64,000 nucleotides of DNA from Cyanophora paradoxa (Eukaryota > Glaucocystophyceae > Cyanophorales > Cyanophoraceae): NCBI GenBank assembly GCA_004431415.1, contig QPMI01000436.1:558001-622000 (forward strand), read 5' to 3'. Each line of letters opens with the position of its first letter. The first letter of the stretch is position 1. This document shows, piece after piece, positions 1 through 10,727 of the stretch. The position numbers and the translations under genes were made by a program. The notes beneath the pieces were generated by a model. It searched no databases, was not told the origin of the DNA, and worked only from the letters and a program-made list of their open reading frames with translations.

Positions 1-199
1 GGATTGCCCCCACTTCCGCCCCCCCCCTCCCTCTCCCCCCCCCCCTTCGATCGCCCCCTACCCCTGTTCAGGTACTTGCCACCACTTGGCAGTGCTTGCC
101 ACTGAGCGCCCACCGCAGCTGGTAGCGGCACACTCTACGGAGCAGCTATAGGCGCCGCAGTCGCACGCCGGTTTTTGAATTCAAATATTAAGCAGCAGC

Positions 200-2948
200 A
201 TGTCAGACGAATGGGAGGAGCAGCCGGAACAGATGCGAGCGCTGCTGGAACGAAAAGGCGGTCGACCGATCTGCGAGCTGTGGCGTAAGAAGTTGGCGCG
301 CGTCCAGAAGAGGCGCGGGGGCAAGGAGCTGCGGACCTTCTGCAATAAGTGCGGACACACAACGAGTTACATCGACGGCAGCACGACAAATGCGATGAAC
401 CACCAGAAATCTAAGCACCCGGACCTGCTTGAGCGGGTCAGTGCGCCGCCAGAGGACGAGCTCTCCGCTGATCATGATGTCGCGCGAACGCTGAGCTTGC
501 TCCCTGCAGGAGGAAGATGATGCGGAGGACGATGACGAGCCTTTTGTGCGTTGCAATTTCTCCAGTTTGCGTCCGGGGCGAGCGGGCGTTGATTGTGATC
601 GCGCGGGCGCCCAGGATCCGGAGGACGACGTCGCGGAATACCCGAGGGATGCGCAAGCGACGGGCAACTTTCGGAGCAGGTCAAAGAGTGCAAACGAGGT
701 TAGCAATCTCGCTAGGTGCTTTTCAATTGCTAGGCGCCGATGTACCGTACGCGTGCCTGCGGCATGCGCAGCCCCAGGCGGAAGATGTGTACGCATCGGC
801 TAGGGCTGGCGCCGTCAAAGGAAGGGGTCGGCTAGGGCTGGCGCCGTCAACTTCCACCGGTGATAGCGAGCAGGTTCGCACCACAAAATGAAATCCATTT
901 CTTCTCACTGCAGACAATTTTGCCACATTTACAGAGAGCTGGAAAGAAAAGGAGTACTCAGGTGCATTATATGCCTCTGATTCGCAATCTCATTCTCTGC
1001 CCTCTAGTCAAGCCTCCGCAGGGCGAAGATACGGCTGCTGCTACCAGCTCGCCAAAGCGGCACAAAGCTGCTGCTTCGGGATCGTCTCAGGGCGACTGGA
1101 GCAGTGTGATGGACTTTCTGGGTGATCAGAAGAAGGTGAGGCTTGCTGAGGTTGTCAGCAGAGCAACATGAACACGCCAGCAGAAACTTGATGATGCCTT
1201 GAAGGAGGCCACTGCTGCAAAGAAGGAAGCCACGACTGCAAAGAAGGTTCTGAACTGACCACCACACATCTGAACTGATGTACATCTGAACTGAATGTGC
1301 ACAGGAAAGTGAGAAGGCGGCTAGAGAACTTGCAGCTGCCAAGCAGGCGGCCTCATCGGCAAAGGAGGAAACTGCCAGGCTAAGCAGACGGTTTGCCAAA
1401 GCTTCCCAGGAGATCAAGGAGATTGAGAACGAGAGGAAGACAGTGCGTACATGGCCTTGCATTGATGTCCTTTCATTGATGAGTCGACAACAGGCTGATG
1501 AGGATTTGAATAGGGCACGGGAGAAGGTAAGCTTGCATCATTTAACACCTAATAGGAGTGCTTACTGTTCTACATGCAGATCACGACCCTCAGGGACAGG
1601 CTTAGCAAGAGTGTGAAGGCAAAGGATGCAGCAGTGAAGGATGCTGCAGATCGGAGCAAGGAGATTCAGCTGCTTAGGGAGCAGCACACCACAGTGTGCC
1701 ATCAGGTATGTTTGCAACCCTTTGTTTGCATGCCATCTTTTGCTGATCGCTTGCTCCTTGCAGAAAGTTGCAGCAACAGAGGAAGCTGCTGCCTCAAAGA
1801 AGATCGCTGAGGCAGCTACAAAAGAGATTCATACAGTGCGCAACTGGTTGCTGAGGAGAAATGATTGCTGATGATTTCGAATAGCTCAGAGACTCTGTGC
1901 AACGTGCACACAACGACGTGACGCGACTCGACTCTCAGCTTGACAAGGTGAGATGGCGCGTTGGTGCACTGAGCATGTCCTCACTTTGCTTTCGTGCAGG
2001 CTAAGAAGAAAGAGGCCGAAATGCAAAAAACGGTATGGAAACACGTGCACAAGTACATGCTTGTGCTTACAGCTGGCACTTACTCTCGTTTGTGCTTGCA
2101 CAGATTGATGGCTTGAGGATCGAGCGTGACAGCCTTGCAAAGGATGCTGCAGATCGGAGCAAGGAGATTCAGCTGCTTAGGGAGCAGCACACCACAGTGT
2201 GCCATCAGGTATGTTTGCAACCCTTTGTTTGCATGCCATCTTTTGCTGATCGCTTGCTCCTTGCAGAAAGTTGCAGCAACAGAGGAAGCTGCTGCCTCAA
2301 AGAAGATCGCTGAGGCAGCTACAAAAGAGATTCATACAGTGCGCAACTGGTTGCTGAGGAGAAATGATTGCTGATGATTTCGAATAGCTCAGAGACTCTG
2401 TGCAACGTGCACACAACGACGTGACGCGACTCGACTCTCAGCTTGACAAGGTGAGATGGCGCGTTGGTGCACTGAGCATGTCCTCACTTTGCTTTCGTGC
2501 AGGCTAAGAAGAAAGAGGCCGAAATGCAAAAAACGGTATGGAAACACGTGCACAAGTACATGCTTGTGCTTACAGCTGGCACTCACTCTCGTTTGTGCTT
2601 GCACAGATTGATGGCTTGAGGATCGAGCGTGACAACCTTGCAAGAGCCAACGCGGCATTGGAGTTCGAGAAAGACGCTCTTGCAGAGAAGGCTCAGATCC
2701 TAGTCAACGAGATGACGCTGAGCCAAGATTTCTTTCTTGAACGGATGAAAAAGTTCCAGGAAGACATACGCAGCCGCTCCAGCAGCAGCGATTCCTCAAG
2801 ATCGGAGGCTCCAGCGGCTTCAGCAGCTGCCCCTCCAACAGCTGCTGCTCCAGCATGTACAGCGGCATCACATGTACAGCCGGTGGCAAATGCTCCAGCT
2901 CCTGGCAGCACCCAGCACCGTGACACCTCACTTGTTGGCATCCACTAG
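200..2948 (+). CDS. BED-like zinc finger and coiled-coil protein, multi-exon
   Basis: Exon 1 starts at ATG 200 (MSDEWEEQPEQ) and has a C-x2-C...H-x4-H pattern (CNKCGHTT ... NHQKSKH), as in BED-type DNA-binding fingers. A short intron (GTCGCG...TGCAG, about 485-511) leads to an acidic exon (EEDDAEDDDEPF). Exons from about 1010 on give a Lys/Ala/Glu-rich coiled coil, joined by clear GT-AG introns that from about 1500 are nearly all phase 0. The last exon (about 2607-2948) carries ERMKKFQEDIRSR, then a Ser-rich and Ala/Pro-rich tail to the stop. Five small exons (HTTVCHQ, KVAATEEAAA, LRDSVQRAH, AKKKEAEMQKT, IDGLRIERD) occur twice because of a tandem duplication. BED fingers are found in hAT transposases and in host chromatin proteins; no transposase domain is visible, so a host DNA-binding or scaffold protein is inferred. 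The linkage of exon 1 to the coiled coil across 700-1010 is the least certain part. Confidence 0.7.
1638..2643 (+). repeat. 503-bp direct tandem duplication inside the coiled-coil gene
   Basis: Copy 1 (about 1638-2140) and copy 2 (about 2141-2643) align at a constant 503-bp offset through exons and introns. I see only two differences, one in an intron (cttact/ctcact, about 2079 versus 2582) and one in an exon (gacagcc/gacaacc). All included introns are phase 0, so the duplication adds coding exons without breaking the frame. Confidence 0.95.
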
Positions 2949-3780
2949 CCTATACAGTCTTTTTCCTCAGACCCGTAGTCTTCCATAGTCTTTTTCCTTG
3001 TTTTCTTTCGTCAGTCTTCTTTTCCTATCCATAGTCTTTTTCCTTGTTCTTTCACAGCTATTTAGTCTTGGCTCCGTTTCCTTTTTCTCCGAGACTTGCA
3101 ATTTGACCTTCGTCGTACCAGCAATTAGAATTTGAGATGTATTGATGATTTGATTTTGTATTGATGAATTCCTTGAATTCAAATTCGAGCAGCACTAGTG
3201 CATGCATATGGAACTGCCCGCATCCATATGAGCTATCTCGAGCTCGGCAGGGCAGATTTAGATGCAAGGACGTCGTTGCAGCTGTACGTATACGTGTATA
3301 CGTATACGCAGAAATTAAACTATGACAGTTGCCTCAGTGTTCCAACGTGATAACTTGCAATTGGCAAGTCTGCAGCTGGGTCGACGTCTATCCCGAAGTC
3401 CGGATCCGTGGATCCAGCAGCAGCTTTACATATATATATATCTACGGCGTACCCGGACAACGTACACGTAAACGTATATATATATATATATACGTCCCCC
3501 GTATACGTACATATACAGAGCCCTATAGCTAGCGCTAGCTATAGGGCCTTTAAAGAACATTGCGCATATGCATGCGCTTGCGCATGCGCATGCATATGCT
3601 AGCTATATATATATATAGCGCTCATGCTAGCTATATATATATATATACTATAGGCGCTCATCAACTTAGTAATATTGGTGCACGTGCGCATGCGCATGAT
3701 AGCTATATATATACAGCTATATATAGCTATATACAGCTATAGCTAGCAGCTCGCGATCGAGCTCGAGCTCGAGGCTCATA
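2949..3780. repeat. Intergenic simple repeats and palindromes
   Basis: After the stop at 2948 there is a pyrimidine-rich stretch with a twice-repeated catagtctttttccttg, possibly the 3' UTR. From about 3290 the DNA is made of alternating TATACG, TA and GCATGC runs. A perfect 28-bp palindrome, arms gccctatagctagc, sits at 3520-3547. No gene is seen; the ORFs here are translated simple repeats. Confidence 0.75.
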
Positions 3781-3802
3781 TGCATGTTGGACATAACTTA
3801 GT
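3735..3802 (+). repeat. 68-bp direct repeat, copy 1
   Basis: This sequence, beginning agctatagctagcagctcg and ending ttggacataacttagt, recurs at 4818-4885 with no difference I can see. The two copies are 1,083 bp apart and enclose the tandem array at 4140-4475. Confidence 0.9.
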
Positions 3803-3817
3803 CGAACCCTTTAGCTA

Positions 3818-4139
3818 TACTATGATAGCTACTAGGGGCCCGGCCGCGTTTGGCGCGCCGGGGGTGCAAGCTTAAGGGGGGAATCGGGATCTAATGAAAG
3901 AGTAGTAGTGGCACGAACATGCACGGGGCAGATGTAGATCGACCCCGGCCCGGCCCAGCGCGCGCGGCAGGTTGAACTAGTCTGCTGGCCAGGTGCCGAG
4001 CGCAACAAGAGCGCCCGGCGGCCCGGCCCAGCAGGCGTGCTCGGCCGGCGCACGCGGTTCTGCGGCGCACGAGATGTCCGACGGTCGGCGGCTTGCTGAG
4101 CGCAGCAAGAGACTACAGTCTGGACTCAGTGACTGCAGC
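3818..4139. other. GC-rich intergenic stretch, no gene seen
   Basis: A mixed GC-rich stretch with many 6-bp palindromes. Open frames exist on both strands, but none has family motifs or plausible splice structure. Confidence 0.5.
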
Positions 4140-4475
4140 GCAAAATTTAGAGGAGACAGCTGGCCATGGGAGAAGTGGTTGCCATGCAAAACCGCCGCGT
4201 GACACCCCAGCGCCGCGCGAAGGATCCCGGAGAGGCCCGGAGAGCTCAGATCTACAGCTAGAGCCTAGCAAAATTTAGAGGAGACAGCTGGGAGAAGTGG
4301 TTGCCATGCAAAACCGCCGCGTGACACCCCAGCGCCGCGCGAAGGAGAGGCTAGCAAAATTTAGAGGAGACAGCTGGGAGAAGTGGTTGCCATGCAAAAC
4401 CGCCGCGTGACACCCCAGCGCCGCGCGAAGGAGAGGCCCGGAGAGCTCAGATCTACAGCTATAGCTAGAGCCTAG
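4140..4475 (+). repeat. Three-copy tandem repeat
   Basis: Copies begin gcaaaatttagaggagacag at about 4140, 4268 and 4354. The core runs through gttgccatgcaaaaccgcc and cgtgacaccccagcgccg. Copies 1 and 3 carry an extra tail (cccggagagctcagatctac) that copy 2 lacks, so copy lengths are about 128, 86 and 122 bp. No coding role is apparent. Confidence 0.9.
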
Positions 4476-4817
4476 AAATTGGTTTTCCCCGAGTTCCTGC
4501 AGACCGCCGGGCAACCTGCTCGAGACTCGAGTTCTGACTGCAGCTGCAGACTGGAGAGAGGAGAGGAGAGCTGTCGCGAACTTCGGAAGAGACGAGAAGA
4601 TGGAAAGAGCCTCGGAGAGAAAACTGGTTTTCCCCCTCGAAAACCGCTTTTTGCGTGCACGCTCCCAGCGACAAACACGTGTCGCAACCCCATTTTGGCT
4701 CCTTTTTTTGCCGCGTTGCATACTGGACCTCGAAAACGGCCTCATAGAAGAATTTTGGCTGAAGCGAGGGAACGGGAAGCAAGGGGGTCCCCTTCCCCCC
4801 TTGCAATATACAGCTAT

Positions 4818-4885
4818 AGCTATAGCTAGCAGCTCGCGATCGAGCTCGAGCTCGAGGCTCATATGCATGTTGGACATAACTTAGT
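4818..4885 (+). repeat. 68-bp direct repeat, copy 2
   Basis: Second copy of the sequence at 3735-3802. It lies just 3' of a unique segment (4476-4810) that translates to nothing recognisable. Confidence 0.9.
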
Positions 4886-5289
4886 AAGAAATAGATAGCT
4901 TGTGATTATGTTCTGTATGTTCTGGCTTGTATTGGCAAGTTGACTTGTATTAGATAGCTTGTATTAACTATAAGACAATGTTCTGTATGGATCAAAACGT
5001 AAAGTAGAGTCTAGTGACTAGAATGCAAGCTGGAGGCGGTACGGGTCAACTCCTGCTGCATAGAGGGCGAGGGTCACTACTCCGCCCGTCACCACGGGGA
5101 TCATCTGCCACGGGACGGGCCCAGGGGCTTGGCGTCAGCTGCGGAGTCAAACAAGAAGGCTTGAGGGAGGCATGTGCAAGGCTATGCAGACCCACGGTCC
5201 TAGGACCGCGGCCTAGGACCGCGGCCTCCCGTCCAAGCGCGCCACGCCCCCTCGCAATCGCCTACCCCTCCCCCGCCCCGCCCCGTGCG
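4886..5289. other. Intergenic, 3' side of the lipid kinase gene
   Basis: The first 120 bases are AT-rich with repeats of agatagcttgtatt type; the rest is GC-rich. Nothing recognisable is encoded. It probably holds the 3' UTR of the minus-strand kinase gene. Confidence 0.4.
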
Positions 5290-6480
5290 CACGAAGTTGT
5301 CGTCGAAGAAGATGGGCCCGCCTACCCCCGAGAGGAACTCCGTCGCCCCGCCTGCAGCGCCCGGGATCAAATCGGAGGCTTCAATTCGATCTGCGAGGGC
5401 GGAAGCCCAGGCCTAGGGCGCCGGGACGGGAGGCGGACCGGCGGCGCCGGCGGCGAGGGAGACCAGGGGCACGGTGGCCCCCGGGAGGCCCTGCTTCGGG
5501 TCCAGGCCCGCCCCCAGCACGCACCACGCCGTGATCTGAATGGGGGTACAGATTAGGAACTGGGGTACAGAGGAGATCGGGAGGGGTACGCGTACGGTGC
5601 AGATGGCGGCGTTGGCGAGGGCGCCCAGCGGGCTCTTCCCGTTCCGGAAGCGAACGAAGGAGTCCCCGAACATGCGCGCCTGGGGGTACGGGTGCGTGAG
5701 CGGGGGCGGGGGCGGGGGGTACAGGGAAGGTGAGGGGGGGCGGGGCGGGCCTGCATGATGCCTACGGCCGACGCGAGGGGATCTGCGGAGGGGGCGGGGG
5801 CAAATGAGCCCCGACCGATCAGGGTGGGCCGAGCGCGCACCGCCGAAAGCGAGGAACTGAGAGAAGGATGGAAGGCGTGGCGGAGCACGTTAGCTACAGG
5901 CAGGGGCGTGCGGGGGCGAGGCGGGGCCTGCGGCGGCGCACGAGCATGGCAAGGAGAGCAACGGTGCGGGAGTACAATGCGATCGTCGTCAGCACGCCCG
6001 CCATGTAGAACACTGCGAACGCGAACGAAGGGCGGTCGGCGTCGGCTCCAGGCTACAGCTACAGCGCCGCGTGGCGTGCGCACCGCCGGGCGTGTAGCTG
6101 TTTGTCTCGTGCCTCCGCATCACGGGGCCCATTACCTTCATGAATCCCCTCTGGAGCGCGCCGTTCGGGTTTCGGATGCGCAGCGTCTCCACTGTCACCA
6201 GGACGATCCAGGACGGCACCAGCGCCGCGAGCGCCACCCACTTGTTCAGGAAGAGCACAAAGACGCTGGCGAGGAGCACGCCCTGCGCGTCGCCGGCGGA
6301 AGGGATCAGCATAGCGTTCGTCTATCCGGATCCCTCCCGGCGCCGCCCGTCGACGCGGGCCGCAGCGTGCAAGATGATGAGCTAGTTCACTCTGCGCGAG
6401 GCTCAATGGCGAGCCGCACCCCGAGGCTGTGGAAGAGCTTGCGCTGCGGCAGACGCGGGAATCAGCGGCCTGAACATGTG
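5290..6480 (-). CDS. CTP-dependent lipid kinase, DGK1 / dolichol kinase / phytol kinase family
   Basis: Minus-strand exons carry the family landmarks in order. RKLFHSLGV (about 6413-6445) matches the RKxxH...G signature of DGK1, SEC59 and VTE5 proteins. A hydrophobic segment with VFVLFLNKWVALAALVPSW (about 6200-6290) is followed by RIRNPNGALQRGFMKVMGP and VMRRHETNSYTG (about 6090-6190). Next come a membrane segment FAFAVFYMAGVLTTIALYS (about 5970-6030), MFGDSFVRFRNGKSPLGAL (about 5610-5673) and a final hydrophobic exon ending near FFDDNFV (about 5310), like the DDN motif at the end of these enzymes. Members are polytopic ER or plastid membrane proteins that phosphorylate diacylglycerol, dolichol or phytol using CTP. 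The MRR-E-N-Y-G segment most resembles DGK1, but the substrate cannot be decided. The first exon and start codon were not found. Confidence 0.7.
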
Positions 6481-6838
6481 GCGGAAGAAGCCCGCACGCC
6501 GAGCCGAGGCGCGCGCGGGCACGCCGTATACGCGTCGCCCAGACGCAACGCATCGCCATATAAGACGCCCCGGCACGTCGGGCTGGGCGCACCCTCGCGT
6601 GAAAGTCCGTCCTGAGCGGGAGAGCGCCCATCTCTGCGTCCGCGTCCAACAGCGACCCTGCTTGCTTCTCTTTCGCTGATGACGATGCCACGGTGCTGTG
6701 AGGCTGGGTTGAAATGCAGCGAATGTTTTTTTGCGGGGGTACCTGTCACTCCTGCGCTGCGGCCTACCGAGCGCTCTCTATCGGACGGAAAGCACGCGCA
6801 TCGTCGTTTCACGCGCTCAGCGAGCGCCCTTGAGCGCG

Positions 6839-8710
6839 ATGGAGGCGCCGCTCGCCGGCTGGTCGTACACACCCGAGCAGATCGCGGACGTGAAGAGGCG
6901 CGGCAAGGACGCCGGCAAGCGCCTCATCAAGCAGCTCCTGAGCGGGAGCGGCGAGCTGTTCAGCCTGTCGGTCCCGATCGACCTTTACGAGGCGAGCCAT
7001 TCGAATTTCGATCCCCGCGCTCGCACGCGCGAGTCTTCAGCAGCCCTCTGACCGTCCTGTGATCTCCGGCAGGGCCGCAGCTTTCTCCAGGTAGCGCGCG
7101 GCGCAGCTCTTGTTGCAGCTGCCCGCGTGCCTGCGCGGCTGCGGCTGCGCCGGGCCCGCGCGCGACTCTGACACGCCTTCCAGCGCGCGGCGGAGCTCTT
7201 CCGATACGCGCCGCTGCTGTCGCAGGCGGCCCAGTCCGCCGACCCGGCCAGGCGCCTGCACCTCGTCATTGGGACGATCCTCGGCGGGTTGCACCTCGTC
7301 GTGCGGGACCCGTACAGGTCAGAGAGCGTTTCTCTTCATCTCTTCCGCGTCTTCTGATTGCCTCTCAGGCCCTTCACCTCGCTCCCCGGCGAGACGTACG
7401 AGGTGGCCGGCCGCGGGCGGCGTTGGCGTTCCCTGCGGCCCGTCTGCGCGCTCTCATCCCCGGCGCCCAGGCGGAGCTCGGCGACGGCGCGCGCTTCTAC
7501 GCGCAGGGCGTCGCGCGCTTCCCGCGGCCGATGATGGGCGTCTCGCTGGAGGGGCCCGGCTACGTCCTCCGCGGAACCCTCGGGCTCGTGCCCCACCTGA
7601 ACTGGACATCCCTCCACGTCGGTCCGCTCGGCCCAGCTCCGCGCTCCGCCCCTTCCTCTCCGTATCTCTTGACCCGCGCGCGCCGCAGAGCCTATGGGAG
7701 ACATGTCCGTCTCGTTCGCGGACGGCGCGCGCGTCGCCTTCCGCCTGCCGAAGCTCCTCTTCCCGTCGCTCGTCCTCTCCTGGACCAAGCGCGTCCTCCT
7801 GGAGGGCGACGCGAGCTTCGCGTACTATTCTCCGGGCGGCGCCGTGGCCGCGTGGGCCCTCGCCGAGTTCTCCGAGGGCCCCTCCGCCTCCGCCTCCGCC
7901 TCCGCCTCGCCCGAGCCTTCTCCGAGCCGCTGGGCCTTCTGGCGCCGCCGGAGGTGCCATGCGCCTTTTCCTGAACATCGCCGATGGAATTTGGTCGCTT
8001 AGATCTCTCTCGTGCGGCTGAATTTGATCGCAGCACGGGCGGCGCGGCGGGGCCGGCGCAGGAGAACCGAATCACGGTAGCCGTGCGCGAGGGGCCGGGC
8101 CCCGCCGGGCGCCTCCTGGGAGCCGGCGAGGGTGTCTTCGGCCACCGCGGCGCGTACCGGACGTCGGACGGCGTCACGGTCTGGGATCTCTCGCGTACCC
8201 CCGGCGCGCCCTTTCCCTGCGGCCCTGAACCTCACCTGACCGCCCGACTCCTCCCCCACAGCGCCGCCCGCGCAGCCGTCGCCGCGCGTGCTGCCCACCG
8301 ACTCGCGGCTTCGCCCCGACGCCGCCCGCCTCCGCGCCGGCGACGCCGCGGTACCCCCCAACCTTCTTTCCCCCCCTCACCGCCGTCCAACCGTACCCCC
8401 TTTCAGGGCGCCTACCAGATCAAGCAGGAGCTCAAGCGCCTGGTCAAGGCCGCCGAGGAGGGGGTACGCCATTCAATGCCCTCTTCCCCCCCCCCCCCCT
8501 CCCCCCAGCGAGCGACGCCGCGCAGCGCCCCATCGCGTGCCAGCTGCCGCCTGGGAACCCCTCCTGCCGCCCCGTGCGCCGGCCGCGGCCCCGCCCCAGC
8601 ACACTTGATCCCAAACAAAGCGGTCCCGCGCGCAGCTCCTGGATTGGTTCCTGGCCCTCCGCGGTTCGTCCCCGCCCGGCTTGGGCTAGCCGCTCGCTCG
8701 CCTTCCCTCG
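6839..8710 (+). CDS. Oxysterol-binding-protein-related (ORP) lipid transfer protein
   Basis: ATG 6839 opens an exon encoding MEAPLAGWSYTPEQIADVKR and SLSVPIDLYE. A GC-AG intron follows (gag|gcgagcc ... ggcag|ggccgc), then GRSFLQ and, after another intron, ELFRYAPLLSQAAQSADP and LHLVIGTILGGLHLVVRDPY. PFTSLPGETYE is the ORP fingerprint around the lid and strand region (usual form NPLLGETYE). Later exons give FYAQGVARFPRPMMGVSLEG, EPMGDMSVSFADG and KLLFPSLVLSWTKRVLLEG. LPTDSRLRPDAARLRAGD plus YQIKQELKRLVKAAEE is the standard ORP C-terminus. No PH domain or FFAT motif is visible, so it is a short ORP, expected to carry sterols or phospholipids between membranes. The usual EQVSHHPP is replaced. 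The last exon is uncertain; one option ends with LLDWFLALRGSS and a stop near 8690. Confidence 0.8.
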
Positions 8711-8759
8711 GGGGGCGCTGACCCTGTCGCACGCAGCGCCGGCGCGGGAGGCTTAGACG

Positions 8760-9348
8760 CTCTCTGCGGCGAATGTGAGCGATATCGATATCGATCCGCG
8801 TTCTCCCTGCTCAGCGGCTGTACATAAATTCAATTGCAAAGGCACGCCCGCCGCGATCGGCGTTTAAATTTGTGTCGTCGACGTCTTTAATCCAATTTAC
8901 ATGACGATGACGTTACACCGCTCTAAACGATTTACGTTCGATACCGATATCGATATCAATATCAGGAGACAATTGCAAGCGGCGGCGGCCCGGCGCTGCC
9001 GCAGTGCTATATATACGCGCGCGCGCGCGGCCGTGCATAGCCGCTGAGCTATACTATGATAGGCGTTGCAATTGGCTCGAGCTCTGGGCCCGGCCGCGGG
9101 GGCAGCAGGGCGCGGCGCGGGGCGCCGCCCCTCGGGGCGCGGCGCCGGCGCGGCTCACTTGACCGGCGCCGAGCTCGAGCACGCGTAACGTGCACCCCGG
9201 CGAGCGGGCGGGGCGCGCGCCGGCCCGGGACGCCCGCAGGGACCCGCGGGCCCGCCCGCCACACATAAAGAAAAAAAATTTTAATCCCTCCGGCGATCAT
9301 GCCTCAGGGTCTTCTGGCCCCTTGCTTTGTTGTCCTTAATATCACTAC
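8760..9348. other. Intergenic between the ORP and RING genes
   Basis: This stretch holds gatatcgatatcgat-type palindromes (8780-8960), a CG run (about 9015-9030), one copy of the dispersed TATACTATGATAG motif (9050-9062) and a GC-rich palindrome (about 9116-9152). No gene is seen. Confidence 0.6.
9050..9062 (+). repeat. Dispersed motif TATACTATGATAG (example copy)
   Basis: The 13-mer occurs exactly at 3816-3828 and 9050-9062 (plus) and as its reverse complement at 32740-32752 and 34979-34991. Twelve-base versions are at 25707-25718 and 42177-42188. All six lie in intergenic DNA. Confidence 0.85.
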
Positions 9349-9373
9349 CTACGGGGGGTTCGCCCCACCGTAG
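9349..9373. other. Short stem-loop with TTCG loop
   Basis: ctacgggggg, ttcg and ccccaccgtag pair with a single bulged base, giving a compact UUCG-capped hairpin. It lies about 150 bases beyond the stop of the minus-strand RING-H2 gene, so it may be in that gene's 3' UTR or between genes. Confidence 0.5.
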
Positions 9374-9518
9374 TCTCTCAAAAAAAAGGCCCCTTGATCG
9401 ATCCAACAATATTAAATATAATATAAATCATGCATAAAAAAAAGCGGATAATTATAATCGACATTCGGGCCGGGGTTGAAAGAAAAAGGGAAGTTTACGG
9501 CGTGGTGCCGGCCGCGGG

Positions 9519-10727
9519 CTATACGGAGACGGCGGGTGGCGGGCGGGACACGTCCTCGCGGCAGAGCGGGCACGTCCGCTTGATCGCGAGCCAGGTGTCT
9601 ATGCACTTGCGGTGGAAGTAGTGGCTGCAGGGGAGCTGCCGCAGCTCGACCCCGGCCTCGTAGGCCTCCAGGCACATGACGCAGTTCGCGTCCTCTGCGG
9701 GCATGAGGTCCTGCCCGAAGGGCATCTTTGGGAGGGAGGCGAGTTCGGGCCTGCATGCGAGGCGTGAGATCTAGAGATGTCCGCGGGACGATGCATGCAG
9801 AGAGGGACAGGCAGGCACCGGGTCGCGGCCTGGTGCCCAGGAGTACGTCGTATACGAGGGGCGAGGCGGACAACGAGTAAAAGTATCGGTAGCAAGCAAG
9901 GAAGGCAGAGGCACAAGGCACAGGGGATTGCCACCACCAGGTTCACCAGAGTACCATTCTGCAACGGACGTCAGGAAGAGGAGGGGAGGGGAGGGGGAGG
10001 GGGAAGGGGGCCGCGGGGGGGGGGGGGGGGGGGGGAAGGGGAGGGAGGGCAGACCAGGCAAATCAGGACGATGCAGAGGGTCCAGAGCATGTAGGCGCTC
10101 TCCTTGCAGCCATCGCATCGACTGACGAAGATAATGCCACGAATCCACCTGAGGAGGTCAGGGGGCCGATCGCGAGCTCGAGGGTCAGGAGGCTGAGGCT
10201 GATAATGATCATGATGACGTCGACAGATAGATAGGCACCACGCGAAGGCAAGAGAACCAGCAAGGTTATCGAACGCTTTCTTCCACGAGAAGCCCTCCGA
10301 TGAATCCTGCTGCTGATCGCTCGCCCCCGAAGCAGGGGCCGCTGCCGCGGGCGCGCTGGCGGCTGCAGGGGTCGAGCTAGCGCCCGAGCTCGCGCTTAAG
10401 CTTGCAGGCGGCTCCGTTGAGGGCCACGCCTTCCCGAGGAGTGAGATTAGCAAAGGAAAGCCTCGAACGCAGATCTGCGATGCGTCGTCAGTCGGCTGGC
10501 GGTCGGCGCAGCGGGGCGCCCTCCGGGACGCGACGACGCACCCATACAATCAGCCAAGTTTTCAAGGGCTGGCTCGTTTCCGCGCCCCAGCTCAACTTGA
10601 GAATCACAATCGAGACGATTATTTCAGCAAGCTGGAACATAACGAGGCCCCTGTTGTCCGCTGTCAGGTGACAAGCGCGACGTCGACGGGACGGGAGGGC
10701 AAACCAGAAGAGCACGGGCTCCAGCAT
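9519..10727 (-). CDS. Multi-pass membrane RING-H2 E3 ubiquitin ligase
   Basis: The last exon (9519-9725) encodes a complete RING-H2: [20 protein letters not shown], then HYFHRKC, then TCPLC. Upstream exons give hydrophobic segments in the order known from plant membrane RING proteins: [14 protein letters not shown] (about 10600), a segment near [17 protein letters not shown] (about 10190), [15 protein letters not shown] (about 10080) and [18 protein letters not shown] (about 9900). A Ser/Ala/Gln-rich linker (about 10270-10400) precedes [10 protein letters not shown]. The protein should sit in an endomembrane with the RING facing the cytosol and recruit an E2 enzyme. The start is not fixed: MLEPVLFWF at 10727 is possible, but a CAG just before it could be a splice acceptor, with the true start further upstream. 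A poly-G run at 10014-10034 is the poly-C tract of one intron read on the other strand. Confidence 0.75.

Noticed and set aside
4275-4877. 200-codon minus-strand ORF
   Set aside because: It runs across the tandem array and the 68-bp repeat. Its translation is repeat-derived, with no motifs.
3735-4885. LTR retrotransposon suggested by 68-bp direct repeats
   Set aside because: The repeats lack TG...CA ends, there is no primer-binding site or polymerase frame, and the inside is only about 1 kb of array DNA.
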